Shown here in pieces: positions 1 through 6,651 of a stretch of DNA of 7,543 nt. A program made the position numbers and the translations under genes. The stretch is taken from positions 1 through 7,543 of the forward strand of contig JAGQSI010000087.1 in the NCBI GenBank assembly GCA_020439605.1. Reading direction: 5' to 3'. The DNA comes from Acidimicrobiales bacterium. Its GTDB lineage: Bacteria; Actinomycetota; Acidimicrobiia; Acidimicrobiales; Iamiaceae. Below the pieces are notes generated by a model that searched no databases, was not told the DNA's origin, and saw nothing but the letters and a program-made list of their open reading frames with translations. The first letter of the stretch is position 1. Every line of letters begins with the position of its first letter.

Positions 1-2868
1 GTGGAGCTTGCACTGCAGTTCTCTGTGCTTAGTCGGCCCGCGTCTCGCTATACGCCCACTGGAACTACCACCGTCGAAGTTCGCCCGATGCGCCGTAGCC
101 ACACGGGCAAATGGGTGAAAACCGGCGCTACCTGGCGAGATATCAATGCTCGATACTCGTGGGAGCTCAAAGATGCAGATCCAGACCAGGTTGGGGCGCT
201 GCGTTCCATCATTGCTTCTGCCACCCAAGACACCTACTACCAGATGCCGAGCACGGTCTCACTTGGCCTAGGCGGCTCAGAGCTGTTGCATCACATTCGC
301 CGCGCAGCGCAGCGGGGCGTAAGCCTGATTGGAGACAAACGCTTCAGCGTGGAACTGAGCGATGAAATGGCCTCACCTGTGGTGGACATTGTGGCTAACG
401 AATACGGAGCACTCACCCTGAGCGTTGGCTACGCGATTGAGGGCGAAGTCCTCTCGTTGCCAGCCCACCTGAGCGGCCCCATTGGCAATCCTGCCCACGG
501 ACTGTGGGTCATGGACAGGGACGTGTTGCGCCTCCACCGGACAAGGACCGCAATCCCACAGGCAATCGCAAACCTCATCGCATCTGGACCCGTTTATGTC
601 CCATCCAAGGACGCAGACGAGGTACTCGATCGCTTTCAGCCAATCTTGAGCCGCTACGGCACCGTCACTTCCTCAGATCAGAGTGTCTCACTAGCAACCA
701 ACGAGTTCCAGAGCCTTGTGCTGAAAGTAGAGCGTCAAAGCTTGGACTCTGCTTCGATTCGTTGGGCTGCTCGCTACACACGTGGCAACCGTGAGGTAGA
801 TCACCTTCTTGTTTCTTTTGGAAACACCGGCCGAGACAGGGACGCAGAATCCAAGGCAGTCGAGGAGCTCAACCTTCCTGCCACAGACGATCCCCATGAC
901 ATGCGAGCTGTTCGCTTGGTCAATTCCCAGGGCAAGCTCCAGGACCTGACGCTCAGTGGCACCAGCGCAATCATGTTGTTCACAGAGGTCATTCCCTGGT
1001 TGCAGTCCAGTGGACAGGTGATCGTCGACATCACAGACCCATTCGAACCGCTGCGCGAAGCCACTCAGGATCCGCTGATCGCTCTAAGCGTGGGAGACAG
1101 TCCCACCAAAGATGACAATGACTGGTTTGACCTCCATGTCGAGGTCAGCGTGGACGGTGAGGAGATCGATTTCGCGACCCTGTTCACCGCACTGGTCCAA
1201 GAGCAAGAAGCGTTGATCCTTCCTAGCGGCACATGGCTGTGGTTGGACAAGCCGGAGTTCAACAAACTGCGAGATCTCATCGAGGAGGCCCGAGGGCTTG
1301 CCGAGCCTTCAGGCTCTGGAGTGGCACGGGTCAACCGTTTTCAAGCGAGCTGGTGGGAAGAACTCGCTGCTCTCGGCGTGGTCACTCAACAGTCCGAGCG
1401 TTGGGCCAAACGGGTGGAGCAGATGGGCTCGCTGTCCATGCCAGAACCGCTGGACCCACCCGCAGAATTGCAGGCCACTCTTCGCCACTATCAACAAGAA
1501 GGCTACGAGTGGCTGAGCTTTCTTCACCGCAATCAGCTGGGCGGCATCCTTGCCGACGACATGGGTCTCGGAAAGACAATTCAGACCCTCACCTTGTGCC
1601 TTCAGATCCTGGAGACCAACCCGGATGCGAAGTTCCTTGTTGTGGCACCAACGAGCGTCGTGGAGAACTGGGCCAGAGAAGCCGCTCACTTCGCCCCGAG
1701 TATCGCGGTTCGCACCGTCCATGGAACTGAAGCCAGACGCGGCGAGCCACTCCAACAAACCATTGGAGATGCCAGCCTCGTTGTCACCTCATATGCCCTG
1801 CTTCGCCTTGAGTTCGAGGCATATGACGCCTATGAGTGGGATCTTCTTCTTCTAGACGAGGCACAGTTCGTCAAGAACCACCAGTCCAAGACCTACCGCT
1901 GTGTGAGGCGTCTCAACGCCAACTCCAAGATCGCCATCACCGGCACCCCGCTCGAGAACTCCCTAATGGATCTGTGGTCACTGCTGTCCATCACCGCGCC
2001 AGGCCTATATCCGGACCCGACCCGCTTCTCGAGCACCTACCGCAAGCCCATCGAAAAGGGTGAAGCCCCAGAGTTGCTGGCCACCTTGAAGCGACGCGTG
2101 GCCCCGCTCATGCGACGCCGCACCAAAGACGAGGTCCTGAAGGAACTCCCACCGAAGATCGAACAGACCGTTGAGGTAGAGCTCAACGCCAGACACTCAC
2201 GGATCTACCAAACCCAACTTCAGCTTCAACGCCAAAAGGTGCTGGGTCTCGTTGGGGACATGCAAAAGAACCGTTTCGAGATCCTTAAGTCACTCACGCT
2301 GCTGAGACAACTGGCCCTAGATCCCGGGTTGGTAGATGAAGCAGATGACCACGTCGGTTCCGCCAAACTCGATCGCCTACTAGATGACCTCACCCAGGTA
2401 GTAGCCGAAGGGCATCGAGCCTTGGTGTTCAGCCAGTACACAAGATTTCTGGCCAGGGTTAGGTCTCGCCTCGACAATGCAGGCATCGAGTACTCCTACC
2501 TAGACGGACGCACTCGCAACCGACAAGAGGCCATCTCCAACTTCAAGGACGGAGGAGCCCCGGTTTTCGTGATCAGCCTCAAAGCTGGCGGATTCGGACT
2601 CAACCTCACAGAGGCGGACTACTGCTTTGTCCTGGATCCCTGGTGGAATCCCGCCACAGAAACCCAGGCTGTGGACCGCGCCCACCGGATCGGCCAAGAG
2701 AACCCAGTGGTGGTCTACCGCTATGTGTCCACCAACACCATCGAGGAGAAGGTGATGGAACTAAAGGCCCGCAAGGCGGACCTTTTTTCCAGCGTGATGG
2801 ATGCCGATGGTTCGCTCGCAGGGCCACTCAGCGAAGACGACATCCGCGGCCTGTTCGAGCTCACATAA
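1..2868 (+). CDS. SNF2-family DNA-dependent ATPase/helicase, 5' partial
   Basis: This is the C-terminal 955 residues of a bacterial SNF2 (helicase superfamily 2) ATPase, numbered here from the window edge. The ATPase core is complete. LRHYQQEGYEWL begins at about 494, motif I DDMGLGKT is at 519-526, motif II DEAQ at 619-622, and TGTPLEN at 647-653. The C-terminal RecA-like lobe has VFSQ at 809-812, SLKAGGFGLNL from 859, and motif VI QAVDRAHRIGQ at 889-899. Upstream, about 370-435 (WFDLHVEVSVDGEE onward) resembles the accessory region of SWIM-type bacterial SNF2 proteins. Those proteins usually carry a SWIM zinc finger near the N-terminus; none is visible, so it probably lies upstream of the window. 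The GTG at base 1 is therefore probably internal. Such proteins translocate on duplex DNA using ATP and are thought to remodel protein-DNA or RNA polymerase complexes; the exact role is unknown. The gene ends in TAA and converges on the thioesterase gene. Confidence 0.95.
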   Translation: MELALQFSVLSRPASRYTPTGTTTVEVRPMRRSHTGKWVKTGATWRDINARYSWELKDADPDQVGALRSIIASATQDTYYQMPSTVSLGLGGSELLHHIRRAAQRGVSLIGDKRFSVELSDEMASPVVDIVANEYGALTLSVGYAIEGEVLSLPAHLSGPIGNPAHGLWVMDRDVLRLHRTRTAIPQAIANLIASGPVYVPSKDADEVLDRFQPILSRYGTVTSSDQSVSLATNEFQSLVLKVERQSLDSASIRWAARYTRGNREVDHLLVSFGNTGRDRDAESKAVEELNLPATDDPHDMRAVRLVNSQGKLQDLTLSGTSAIMLFTEVIPWLQSSGQVIVDITDPFEPLREATQDPLIALSVGDSPTKDDNDWFDLHVEVSVDGEEIDFATLFTALVQEQEALILPSGTWLWLDKPEFNKLRDLIEEARGLAEPSGSGVARVNRFQASWWEELAALGVVTQQSERWAKRVEQMGSLSMPEPLDPPAELQATLRHYQQEGYEWLSFLHRNQLGGILADDMGLGKTIQTLTLCLQILETNPDAKFLVVAPTSVVENWAREAAHFAPSIAVRTVHGTEARRGEPLQQTIGDASLVVTSYALLRLEFEAYDAYEWDLLLLDEAQFVKNHQSKTYRCVRRLNANSKIAITGTPLENSLMDLWSLLSITAPGLYPDPTRFSSTYRKPIEKGEAPELLATLKRRVAPLMRRRTKDEVLKELPPKIEQTVEVELNARHSRIYQTQLQLQRQKVLGLVGDMQKNRFEILKSLTLLRQLALDPGLVDEADDHVGSAKLDRLLDDLTQVVAEGHRALVFSQYTRFLARVRSRLDNAGIEYSYLDGRTRNRQEAISNFKDGGAPVFVISLKAGGFGLNLTEADYCFVLDPWWNPATETQAVDRAHRIGQENPVVVYRYVSTNTIEEKVMELKARKADLFSSVMDADGSLAGPLSEDDIRGLFELT

Positions 2869-2871
2869 CCC

Positions 2872-3675
2872 CTATTCAAAACGGTCTATCAACAGGCTCT
2901 GCACCGAACGGCCAATCCTTCCAGCTCGGTCGAAGAGGGCGGACTCGGCAAAGCCGATTCCTTCGTTGCCAACCCTGGTGATGGCCTGGAGACAAACCCA
3001 CTCGTCCACCGGTTGACGGTAAAGGTGAATCGACAGGTCCGGGTTGATGAATAGGTGGCTTCCAAACGGAAACACCGCAGACACCCCGTTGCCGAAATCG
3101 GCGGCCGCAGCCACACGCTGCAAAGGAGAAGGTGTTTCGCCCGGCACCACATCCACCAAGAGGCGAATCCAGTCCACCGCCGGGCCCGGATCGCTCAGAT
3201 AGTTGCCCTCGACCCGATGTTCGGTGGCCGTAGAGATGAAGCTGACCCCAACGTCTTCGGGCATGGTTACCAGCCGAAGCGCTTCAGGCAATGGAGGGGT
3301 AGGTGTCGGGTCCGGCCCATTTACTCTCACCACTTCATCTGCCAACGCCAGATCATGAATCCGAATCTGTTGCAGAGTTGCGCGCGCCAACGCCTTGGCG
3401 TTCATGTCGTACATATGGGTTTCAAGTACCTGAACCTTGCGGCCACCACGAACCACTCTGGTTTCCAATCGGAGCGGTTCTAGACCCACCGGGTGGAAGA
3501 GTTCCAAGGTGAAGCGAGCTCCGAACATCGCTGTATCCGTGGGCCAACGCTCAAGTTCCCATGCCATGAGTGCTGCCACCGGTCCACCATGGAGGGCACC
3601 GGGCGCCCACGGACCGAGACTCAGCTCCGTTGCCCTGAAGAGGTCTCCCTCTCTTACAAACAATGAGTCCGTCAT
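2872..3675 (-). CDS. Thioesterase family protein (TesB-like double hotdog)
   Basis: A 267-residue protein resembling actinobacterial acyl-CoA thioesterase-like proteins of the TesB/4HBT_3 type, which carry two hotdog folds in one chain. The first hotdog spans about 1-105 and includes the typical helix motif HGGPVAALM at 29-37. The second spans about 145-267 and includes FINPDLSIHLYR (about 209-220) and GRSVQSLL near the end. It is probably cytosolic, with no signal peptide or membrane segment. The expected reaction is hydrolysis of an acyl-CoA thioester, but the substrate cannot be read from sequence. I chose the ATG at 3675 because GGGGAG (3684-3689, minus strand) sits 8 nt upstream. The in-frame ATG at 3693 would lie inside the preceding gene and add only six residues. 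The start is 4 bp after the uvrA-like stop, so the two genes are probably cotranscribed. The TAG stop is 3 bp from the opposing SNF2 stop. Confidence 0.85.
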   Translation of the reverse strand: MTDSLFVREGDLFRATELSLGPWAPGALHGGPVAALMAWELERWPTDTAMFGARFTLELFHPVGLEPLRLETRVVRGGRKVQVLETHMYDMNAKALARATLQQIRIHDLALADEVVRVNGPDPTPTPPLPEALRLVTMPEDVGVSFISTATEHRVEGNYLSDPGPAVDWIRLLVDVVPGETPSPLQRVAAAADFGNGVSAVFPFGSHLFINPDLSIHLYRQPVDEWVCLQAITRVGNEGIGFAESALFDRAGRIGRSVQSLLIDRFE

Positions 3676-3679
3676 AGCT

Positions 3680-6061
3680 CTAACTCCCCACATACGAGGC
3701 CAGGTGCTCGCCGGTGAGCGTGGAGCCGGCGGCTACCAACTCGGCGGGGGTGCCCTCGAATACGACCGTTCCGCCATCGTGACCAGCGCCAGGACCGAGG
3801 TCGATGATCCAATCCGCGTGGGCCATGACCGCCTGATGATGCTCAACCACAATCACGGACTTTCCACTCTCCACCAACGAATCGAGCATCGCCAGTAGTT
3901 GTTCCACATCGGCTAGGTGCAGCCCTGTACTGGGTTCATCGAGAACGAAAATCCCGCCCTTGTCGCCAAGGTGGGTGGCCAACTTGAGGCGTTGGCGCTC
4001 CCCTCCCGAAAGTGTGGTTAGAGGCTGACCGATCTTGATGTAGCCAAGACCCACATCTACCAGGAACCCCGTGATCCTGGCCGCCGCTGGAACCTTGGCA
4101 TCTGCTGTTGCCTCGGGGTTTTCACCGGAGAAGAACTCGTGAGCATCTAGCGCGGACATGGCGAGGACTTCGCTGATGTCGCGGCCGCCGAGCTTGTACT
4201 CCAGGACGCTCTGGTCGAAGCGCTTGCCTTCGCACTCTTCACAGATGGTGGACACTGTTGCCATCACACCGAGGTCCGTGTAGATCACCCCTGCGCCGTT
4301 GCAGGTTGGGCAAGCTCCTTGGGAGTTGGAGCTGAACAGCGCCGGCTTCACACCATTTGCCTTGGCAAACGCTTTACGGATCGGGTCTAGAAGTCCGGTA
4401 TAGGTGGCGGGGTTGCTGCGCCGAGAGCCCTTTATGGCTCCTTGGTCTATCGCCACCACTCCAAGCTCGGCGCCCATCTCGGTCTCAACGAGGGACCCAT
4501 TTATCAGTGAACTCTTTCCGGAGCCGGCCACCCCGGTGACTACGACGAGCACCCCCAACGGGACATCCACATCCACATCGCGCAGATTGTTCGTGGCGGC
4601 TCCACGAATCCGAATTGCTCCAGTGGATGCACGGACCTGATCTTTGACCCGAACCCGATCGTCGAGATGACGTCCCGTAACCGTGTCGCTGGAACGCAGC
4701 GACGCCACGTCTCCCTCGAAACAGATATGGCCGCCCCCACTTCCGGCTCCGGGTCCAAGATCCACTACATGGTCTGCAATGGCAATCGTCTCAGGCTTGT
4801 GTTCCACCACAAGCACTGTGTTTCCCTTGTCACGAAGTTGCAGCAATAGCTGGTTCATTCGGTCTATGTCGTGGGGATGCAGGCCCGCGGTTGGCTCGTC
4901 GAACACGTAGGTGACATCGGTCAGCGATGAGCCGAGATGGCGGATCATTCTCGTGCGCTGAGCCTCTCCGCCTGAGAGGGACCCAGACGGTCTATCGAGC
5001 GACAGATATCCAAGCCCGATGTCCACGAACGAGTCGAGCGTGTCGCCGAGCGATTCCACTAGAGGCGCTACCTCTGGAGCATCGATGGAACGAACCCATT
5101 TGGCGAGATCCGTAATCTGCATCTCGCATGCGTCACCTATGTTGATCCCGGCGATCTTCGAGGATCGAGCCTCGCCAGAAAGCCTGGTTCCGAGACATTC
5201 TGGGCAGGTGCCAAACACCACGGCACGTTCCACAAATGCCCTGATATGGGGCTGAAGGGCCTCTACCTCCTTGGAGAGGAAGGACTTCTGGATCTGTGGG
5301 ATCAGCCCCATATAGGTGAGGTTCACTCCCTCCACCTTGATCTTGGTGGCCTCTTTGAACAGGAGGTCGGAGCGTTCCTTCTTGTTGAACTTGCCAACCG
5401 GTTTGTCGGGGTCGAACCAACCGCACCCGCGATAGATCCGCCCGTACCAACCATCCATGGAATATCCCGGAACGGTGATCGCACCTTCGTTGATGGAGAG
5501 GCTCTCGTTGACGATGGCCGAGTAATCGAAATCGCTCACCTTGCCCATGCCCTCACATTTGGGGCACATCCCACCTATACGCGAGTACGAGCGCTTCTCT
5601 CGCACCTTTTCCCCGTTGCGCTCGAATGTGACTGCACCTGCTGCGCTCAGGGACGCCACGTTGAACGAGAAAGCGCTCGGGCCGCCGATGTGGGGTTGAG
5701 CGATCCGACTAAAGATGAGCCGCAACATGGCGTTGGCGTCTGTGACGGTGCCGACGGTGGATCGAACATTTGCCCCCATGGGTTCTTGGTCCACAAGGAT
5801 CGCTGTGGTCAATCCATCGAGTAGATCCACATCTGGTCGTGCCATCGATGTCATGAAACCTTGGACGAAGGCGCTGTAGGTCTCGTTGATCAGACGCTGT
5901 GATTCTGCTGCGATGGTGCCGAACACGAGCGAACTCTTTCCCGACCCTGACACACCGGTGAACACGGTGAGTCGGCGCTTGGGGATCTCAACGCTCACAT
6001 CTTTGAGGTTGTTGACCCGAGCCCCTTGGACCCTGATCGTGTCGTGGCTATCTGCGAGCAT
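3680..6061 (-). CDS. UvrA-like ABC ATPase, class II (no UvrB-binding domain)
   Basis: A 793-residue paralog of the excision-repair ATPase UvrA (usually about 940-970 residues). Numbers here count from the TTG codon at 6064; subtract 1 for the ATG start. Both ATPase halves are intact. Half one has Walker A GVSGSGKSS at 37-45, signature LSGGEAQR at 363-370, and Walker B YVFDEPTAGLH at 386-396. Half two has GVAGSGKSS at 511-519, LSGGERQR at 685-692, and IFVLDEPSTGLH at 705-716. CxxC pairs lie at C167/C170 and C287/C290, flanking an insertion domain. A CX2C-X19-CX2C zinc finger (C585, C588, C608, C611) matches the DNA-contacting finger of UvrA. The roughly 130-140 residues that bind UvrB are absent: SRIAQPH runs almost directly into FSFN at 132-135. 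This is the UvrA2/DrrC architecture, linked in other organisms to tolerance of DNA damage or intercalating drugs. The ATG at 6061 overlaps the DUF488 stop by one base and has no clear ribosome site, suggesting translational coupling. Confidence 0.93.
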   Translation of the reverse strand: MLADSHDTIRVQGARVNNLKDVSVEIPKRRLTVFTGVSGSGKSSLVFGTIAAESQRLINETYSAFVQGFMTSMARPDVDLLDGLTTAILVDQEPMGANVRSTVGTVTDANAMLRLIFSRIAQPHIGGPSAFSFNVASLSAAGAVTFERNGEKVREKRSYSRIGGMCPKCEGMGKVSDFDYSAIVNESLSINEGAITVPGYSMDGWYGRIYRGCGWFDPDKPVGKFNKKERSDLLFKEATKIKVEGVNLTYMGLIPQIQKSFLSKEVEALQPHIRAFVERAVVFGTCPECLGTRLSGEARSSKIAGINIGDACEMQITDLAKWVRSIDAPEVAPLVESLGDTLDSFVDIGLGYLSLDRPSGSLSGGEAQRTRMIRHLGSSLTDVTYVFDEPTAGLHPHDIDRMNQLLLQLRDKGNTVLVVEHKPETIAIADHVVDLGPGAGSGGGHICFEGDVASLRSSDTVTGRHLDDRVRVKDQVRASTGAIRIRGAATNNLRDVDVDVPLGVLVVVTGVAGSGKSSLINGSLVETEMGAELGVVAIDQGAIKGSRRSNPATYTGLLDPIRKAFAKANGVKPALFSSNSQGACPTCNGAGVIYTDLGVMATVSTICEECEGKRFDQSVLEYKLGGRDISEVLAMSALDAHEFFSGENPEATADAKVPAAARITGFLVDVGLGYIKIGQPLTTLSGGERQRLKLATHLGDKGGIFVLDEPSTGLHLADVEQLLAMLDSLVESGKSVIVVEHHQAVMAHADWIIDLGPGAGHDGGTVVFEGTPAELVAAGSTLTGEHLASYVGS
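3684..3689 (-). promoter_or_regulatory. Shine-Dalgarno for the thioesterase gene
   Basis: The minus strand reads GGGGAG here, 8 nt before the ATG at 3675. It lies within the last codons of the upstream uvrA-like gene, so ribosomes ending there could reinitiate. It decides the thioesterase start in favour of 3675 over 3693. Confidence 0.7.
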
Positions 6062-6525
6062 CAAGTTTCTAGTCCAATCAGTTCTGACAGTACGTCTCGC
6101 AGTACCACGGCGTTGTTGTGTTCCACATCATGGGCTGCGAACAGCAGGGTTGTGGTCCCCTTCATACATTCTTCGACGAGAGAGTTGAGCGCTTTGTTGT
6201 CGGCCAGTTCGCTGCGATAACGAGAACAGAACTCATCCCATTTGGCCGGGTCGTGACCAAACCAGTGCCTCAAGTCGTTGCTAGGCGCCACATCTCGGAA
6301 CCATTCGTCGAGCAATGCCTCGGCTTTCGACACGCCGCGTGGCCAGAGACGATCCACCAAGATGCGGCGACCATCTGTGTCTGACGCCGACTCATAGATT
6401 CGTTTGATTCTCGGCGTCGGAGTGTGGCTCGAAGTGTGGCTGGGAGCGTGCTCCGACTCGTCAGAGAATGAAGAATCAACCACGTGGGCCCAACATGGCG
6501 GGTCCCCTCCTTCGTCATTTACCAT
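6061..6525 (-). CDS. DUF488 family protein with Ser/His-rich N-terminal tail
   Basis: A 154-residue protein of the DUF488 (YeaO-like) family, whose biochemical function is not established. The family core covers about 39-150. It includes RIKRIYESAS, the hallmark RILVDRLWPRGVSK at 54-67, HWFGHDPAKWDEF at about 87-99, and TLLFAAHDVEHNNAVVL at 126-142. Most members begin at the RIKR segment. This one has about 38 extra residues rich in Ser, His, Thr and acidic residues, probably disordered. The long start looks real because GGGGAGG lies 7 nt before the ATG at 6525. There is no ATG, GTG or TTG next to the core; the only intermediate candidate is a GTG at 6483. It is first in the minus-strand unit and its TGA stop overlaps the uvrA-like ATG by one base. 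The linkage hints at a shared stress role, but that is inference. Confidence 0.88.
   Translation of the reverse strand: MVNDEGGDPPCWAHVVDSSFSDESEHAPSHTSSHTPTPRIKRIYESASDTDGRRILVDRLWPRGVSKAEALLDEWFRDVAPSNDLRHWFGHDPAKWDEFCSRYRSELADNKALNSLVEECMKGTTTLLFAAHDVEHNNAVVLRDVLSELIGLET
6421..6456 (-). repeat. Imperfect 12-bp tandem repeat in the DUF488 tail
   Basis: Plus-strand units are AGTGTGGCTCGA (6421-6432), AGTGTGGCTGGG (6433-6444, 10 of 12 identical to the first) and a weaker AGCGTGCTCCGA (6445-6456, 8 of 12). On the coding strand they give tetrapeptides of the type SEHA-PSHT-SSHT. The repeat is in frame and explains part of the extra N-terminal tail. Confidence 0.5.
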
Positions 6526-6532
6526 TTCGACA

Positions 6533-6539
6533 CCTCCCC
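6533..6539 (-). promoter_or_regulatory. Strong Shine-Dalgarno for the DUF488 gene
   Basis: The minus strand reads GGGGAGG, 7 nt before the ATG at 6525. It fixes the start of the DUF488 gene and implies a leadered message in this direction, unlike sufB on the other side. Confidence 0.75.
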
Positions 6540-6589
6540 AGGCGGCTCAGATCGCACCCTACCGACAAGATCGACCTGCCGGAGCAGAT

Positions 6590-6609
6590 TTCGGGACTAA
6601 AGACCCGGG
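6590..6609. promoter_or_regulatory. DosR/DevR-box-like operator
   Basis: The sequence TTCGGGACTAAAGACCCGGG matches 17 of 20 positions of the mycobacterial DosR consensus TTSGGGACTWWAGTCCCSAA. The left half fits at all ten positions; the right half differs at three (A for T, and GG for AA at the end). The site is 42 bp from the sufB ATG and 64 bp from the DUF488 ATG, a sensible distance for an activator on either side. The consensus is recalled from the literature. Binding by a DosR-type (NarL/LuxR family) response regulator is inferred, and no such regulator is encoded in the window. Confidence 0.5.
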
Positions 6610-6610
6610 C

Positions 6611-6641
6611 TTGGTGTCGTTTCTCTATCATCCGATAGAAT
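6611..6641 (+). promoter_or_regulatory. Putative sufB promoter
   Basis: A -10-like TAGAAT (6636-6641, fitting TANNNT) lies 10 nt before the sufB ATG. A weak -35-like TTGGTG is at 6611-6616 with a long 19-bp spacer. Transcription would begin only a few bases before, or at, the ATG. The poor -35 and long spacer fit a promoter that needs an activator. Confidence 0.45.
6624..6639. promoter_or_regulatory. Inverted repeat over the sufB -10 region
   Basis: TCTATC (6624-6629) and GATAGA (6634-6639) form perfect 6-bp arms around a 4-bp centre. The right arm overlaps the proposed -10 hexamer, a position typical of a repressor operator. Many suf operons are repressed by Rrf2-family Fe-S regulators (IscR, SufR), but I do not recognise this as a known consensus for any of them. 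Confidence 0.4.
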
Positions 6642-6651
6642 AAACGTCACC

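Larger units (their letters stand above)
6526..6651. promoter_or_regulatory. Divergent regulatory region between DUF488 and sufB
   Basis: This 126-bp region separates two genes that point away from each other, so it should hold both promoters. It contains the DUF488 ribosome site, a possible minus-strand -10 hexamer TAGGGT (6556-6561) with no convincing -35, the DosR-like palindrome, and the sufB promoter elements. I see no small ORF or RNA gene in it. Confidence 0.7.

Noticed and set aside
1..3. GTG at base 1 as the true start of the SNF2 protein
   Set aside because: It sits exactly at the window edge, the sequence after it looks like the interior of a SWIM-type SNF2 protein, and no upstream sequence is available to support a ribosome site.
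1233..1758. Overlapping open frames of about 150-165 codons on both strands inside the SNF2 gene
   Set aside because: They cover the SNF2 motif I region in other frames, have low-complexity Arg/Ser/Pro-rich translations, and show no recognisable domain.
2945..2957. Hairpin TCGGC-AAA-GCCGA as a terminator for the SNF2 gene
   Set aside because: The stem is only 5 bp, there is no T-run after it, and it encodes conserved residues of the thioesterase on the other strand.
3691..3693. ATG at 3693 as the thioesterase start
   Set aside because: It would place the start inside the uvrA-like gene and leave GGGGAG within the coding region, whereas the ATG at 3675 has that site at good spacing.
5246..5824. 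A 192-codon open frame on the plus strand, opposite the uvrA-like gene
   Set aside because: It lies wholly antisense to a gene with unmistakable ABC motifs, its translation shows no family signature, and codon bias of the real gene explains the open frame.
6062..6064. TTG at 6064 as the start of the uvrA-like gene
   Set aside because: The next codon is an ATG that overlaps the DUF488 stop as TGATG, a common coupled arrangement; TTG is a weaker start and adds only one residue.
6592..6607. CGGG/CCCG inverted repeat as an intrinsic terminator
   Set aside because: The arms are short, the loop is 8 nt, no T-run follows, and it sits between divergent promoters; it is better explained as the DosR-like operator.
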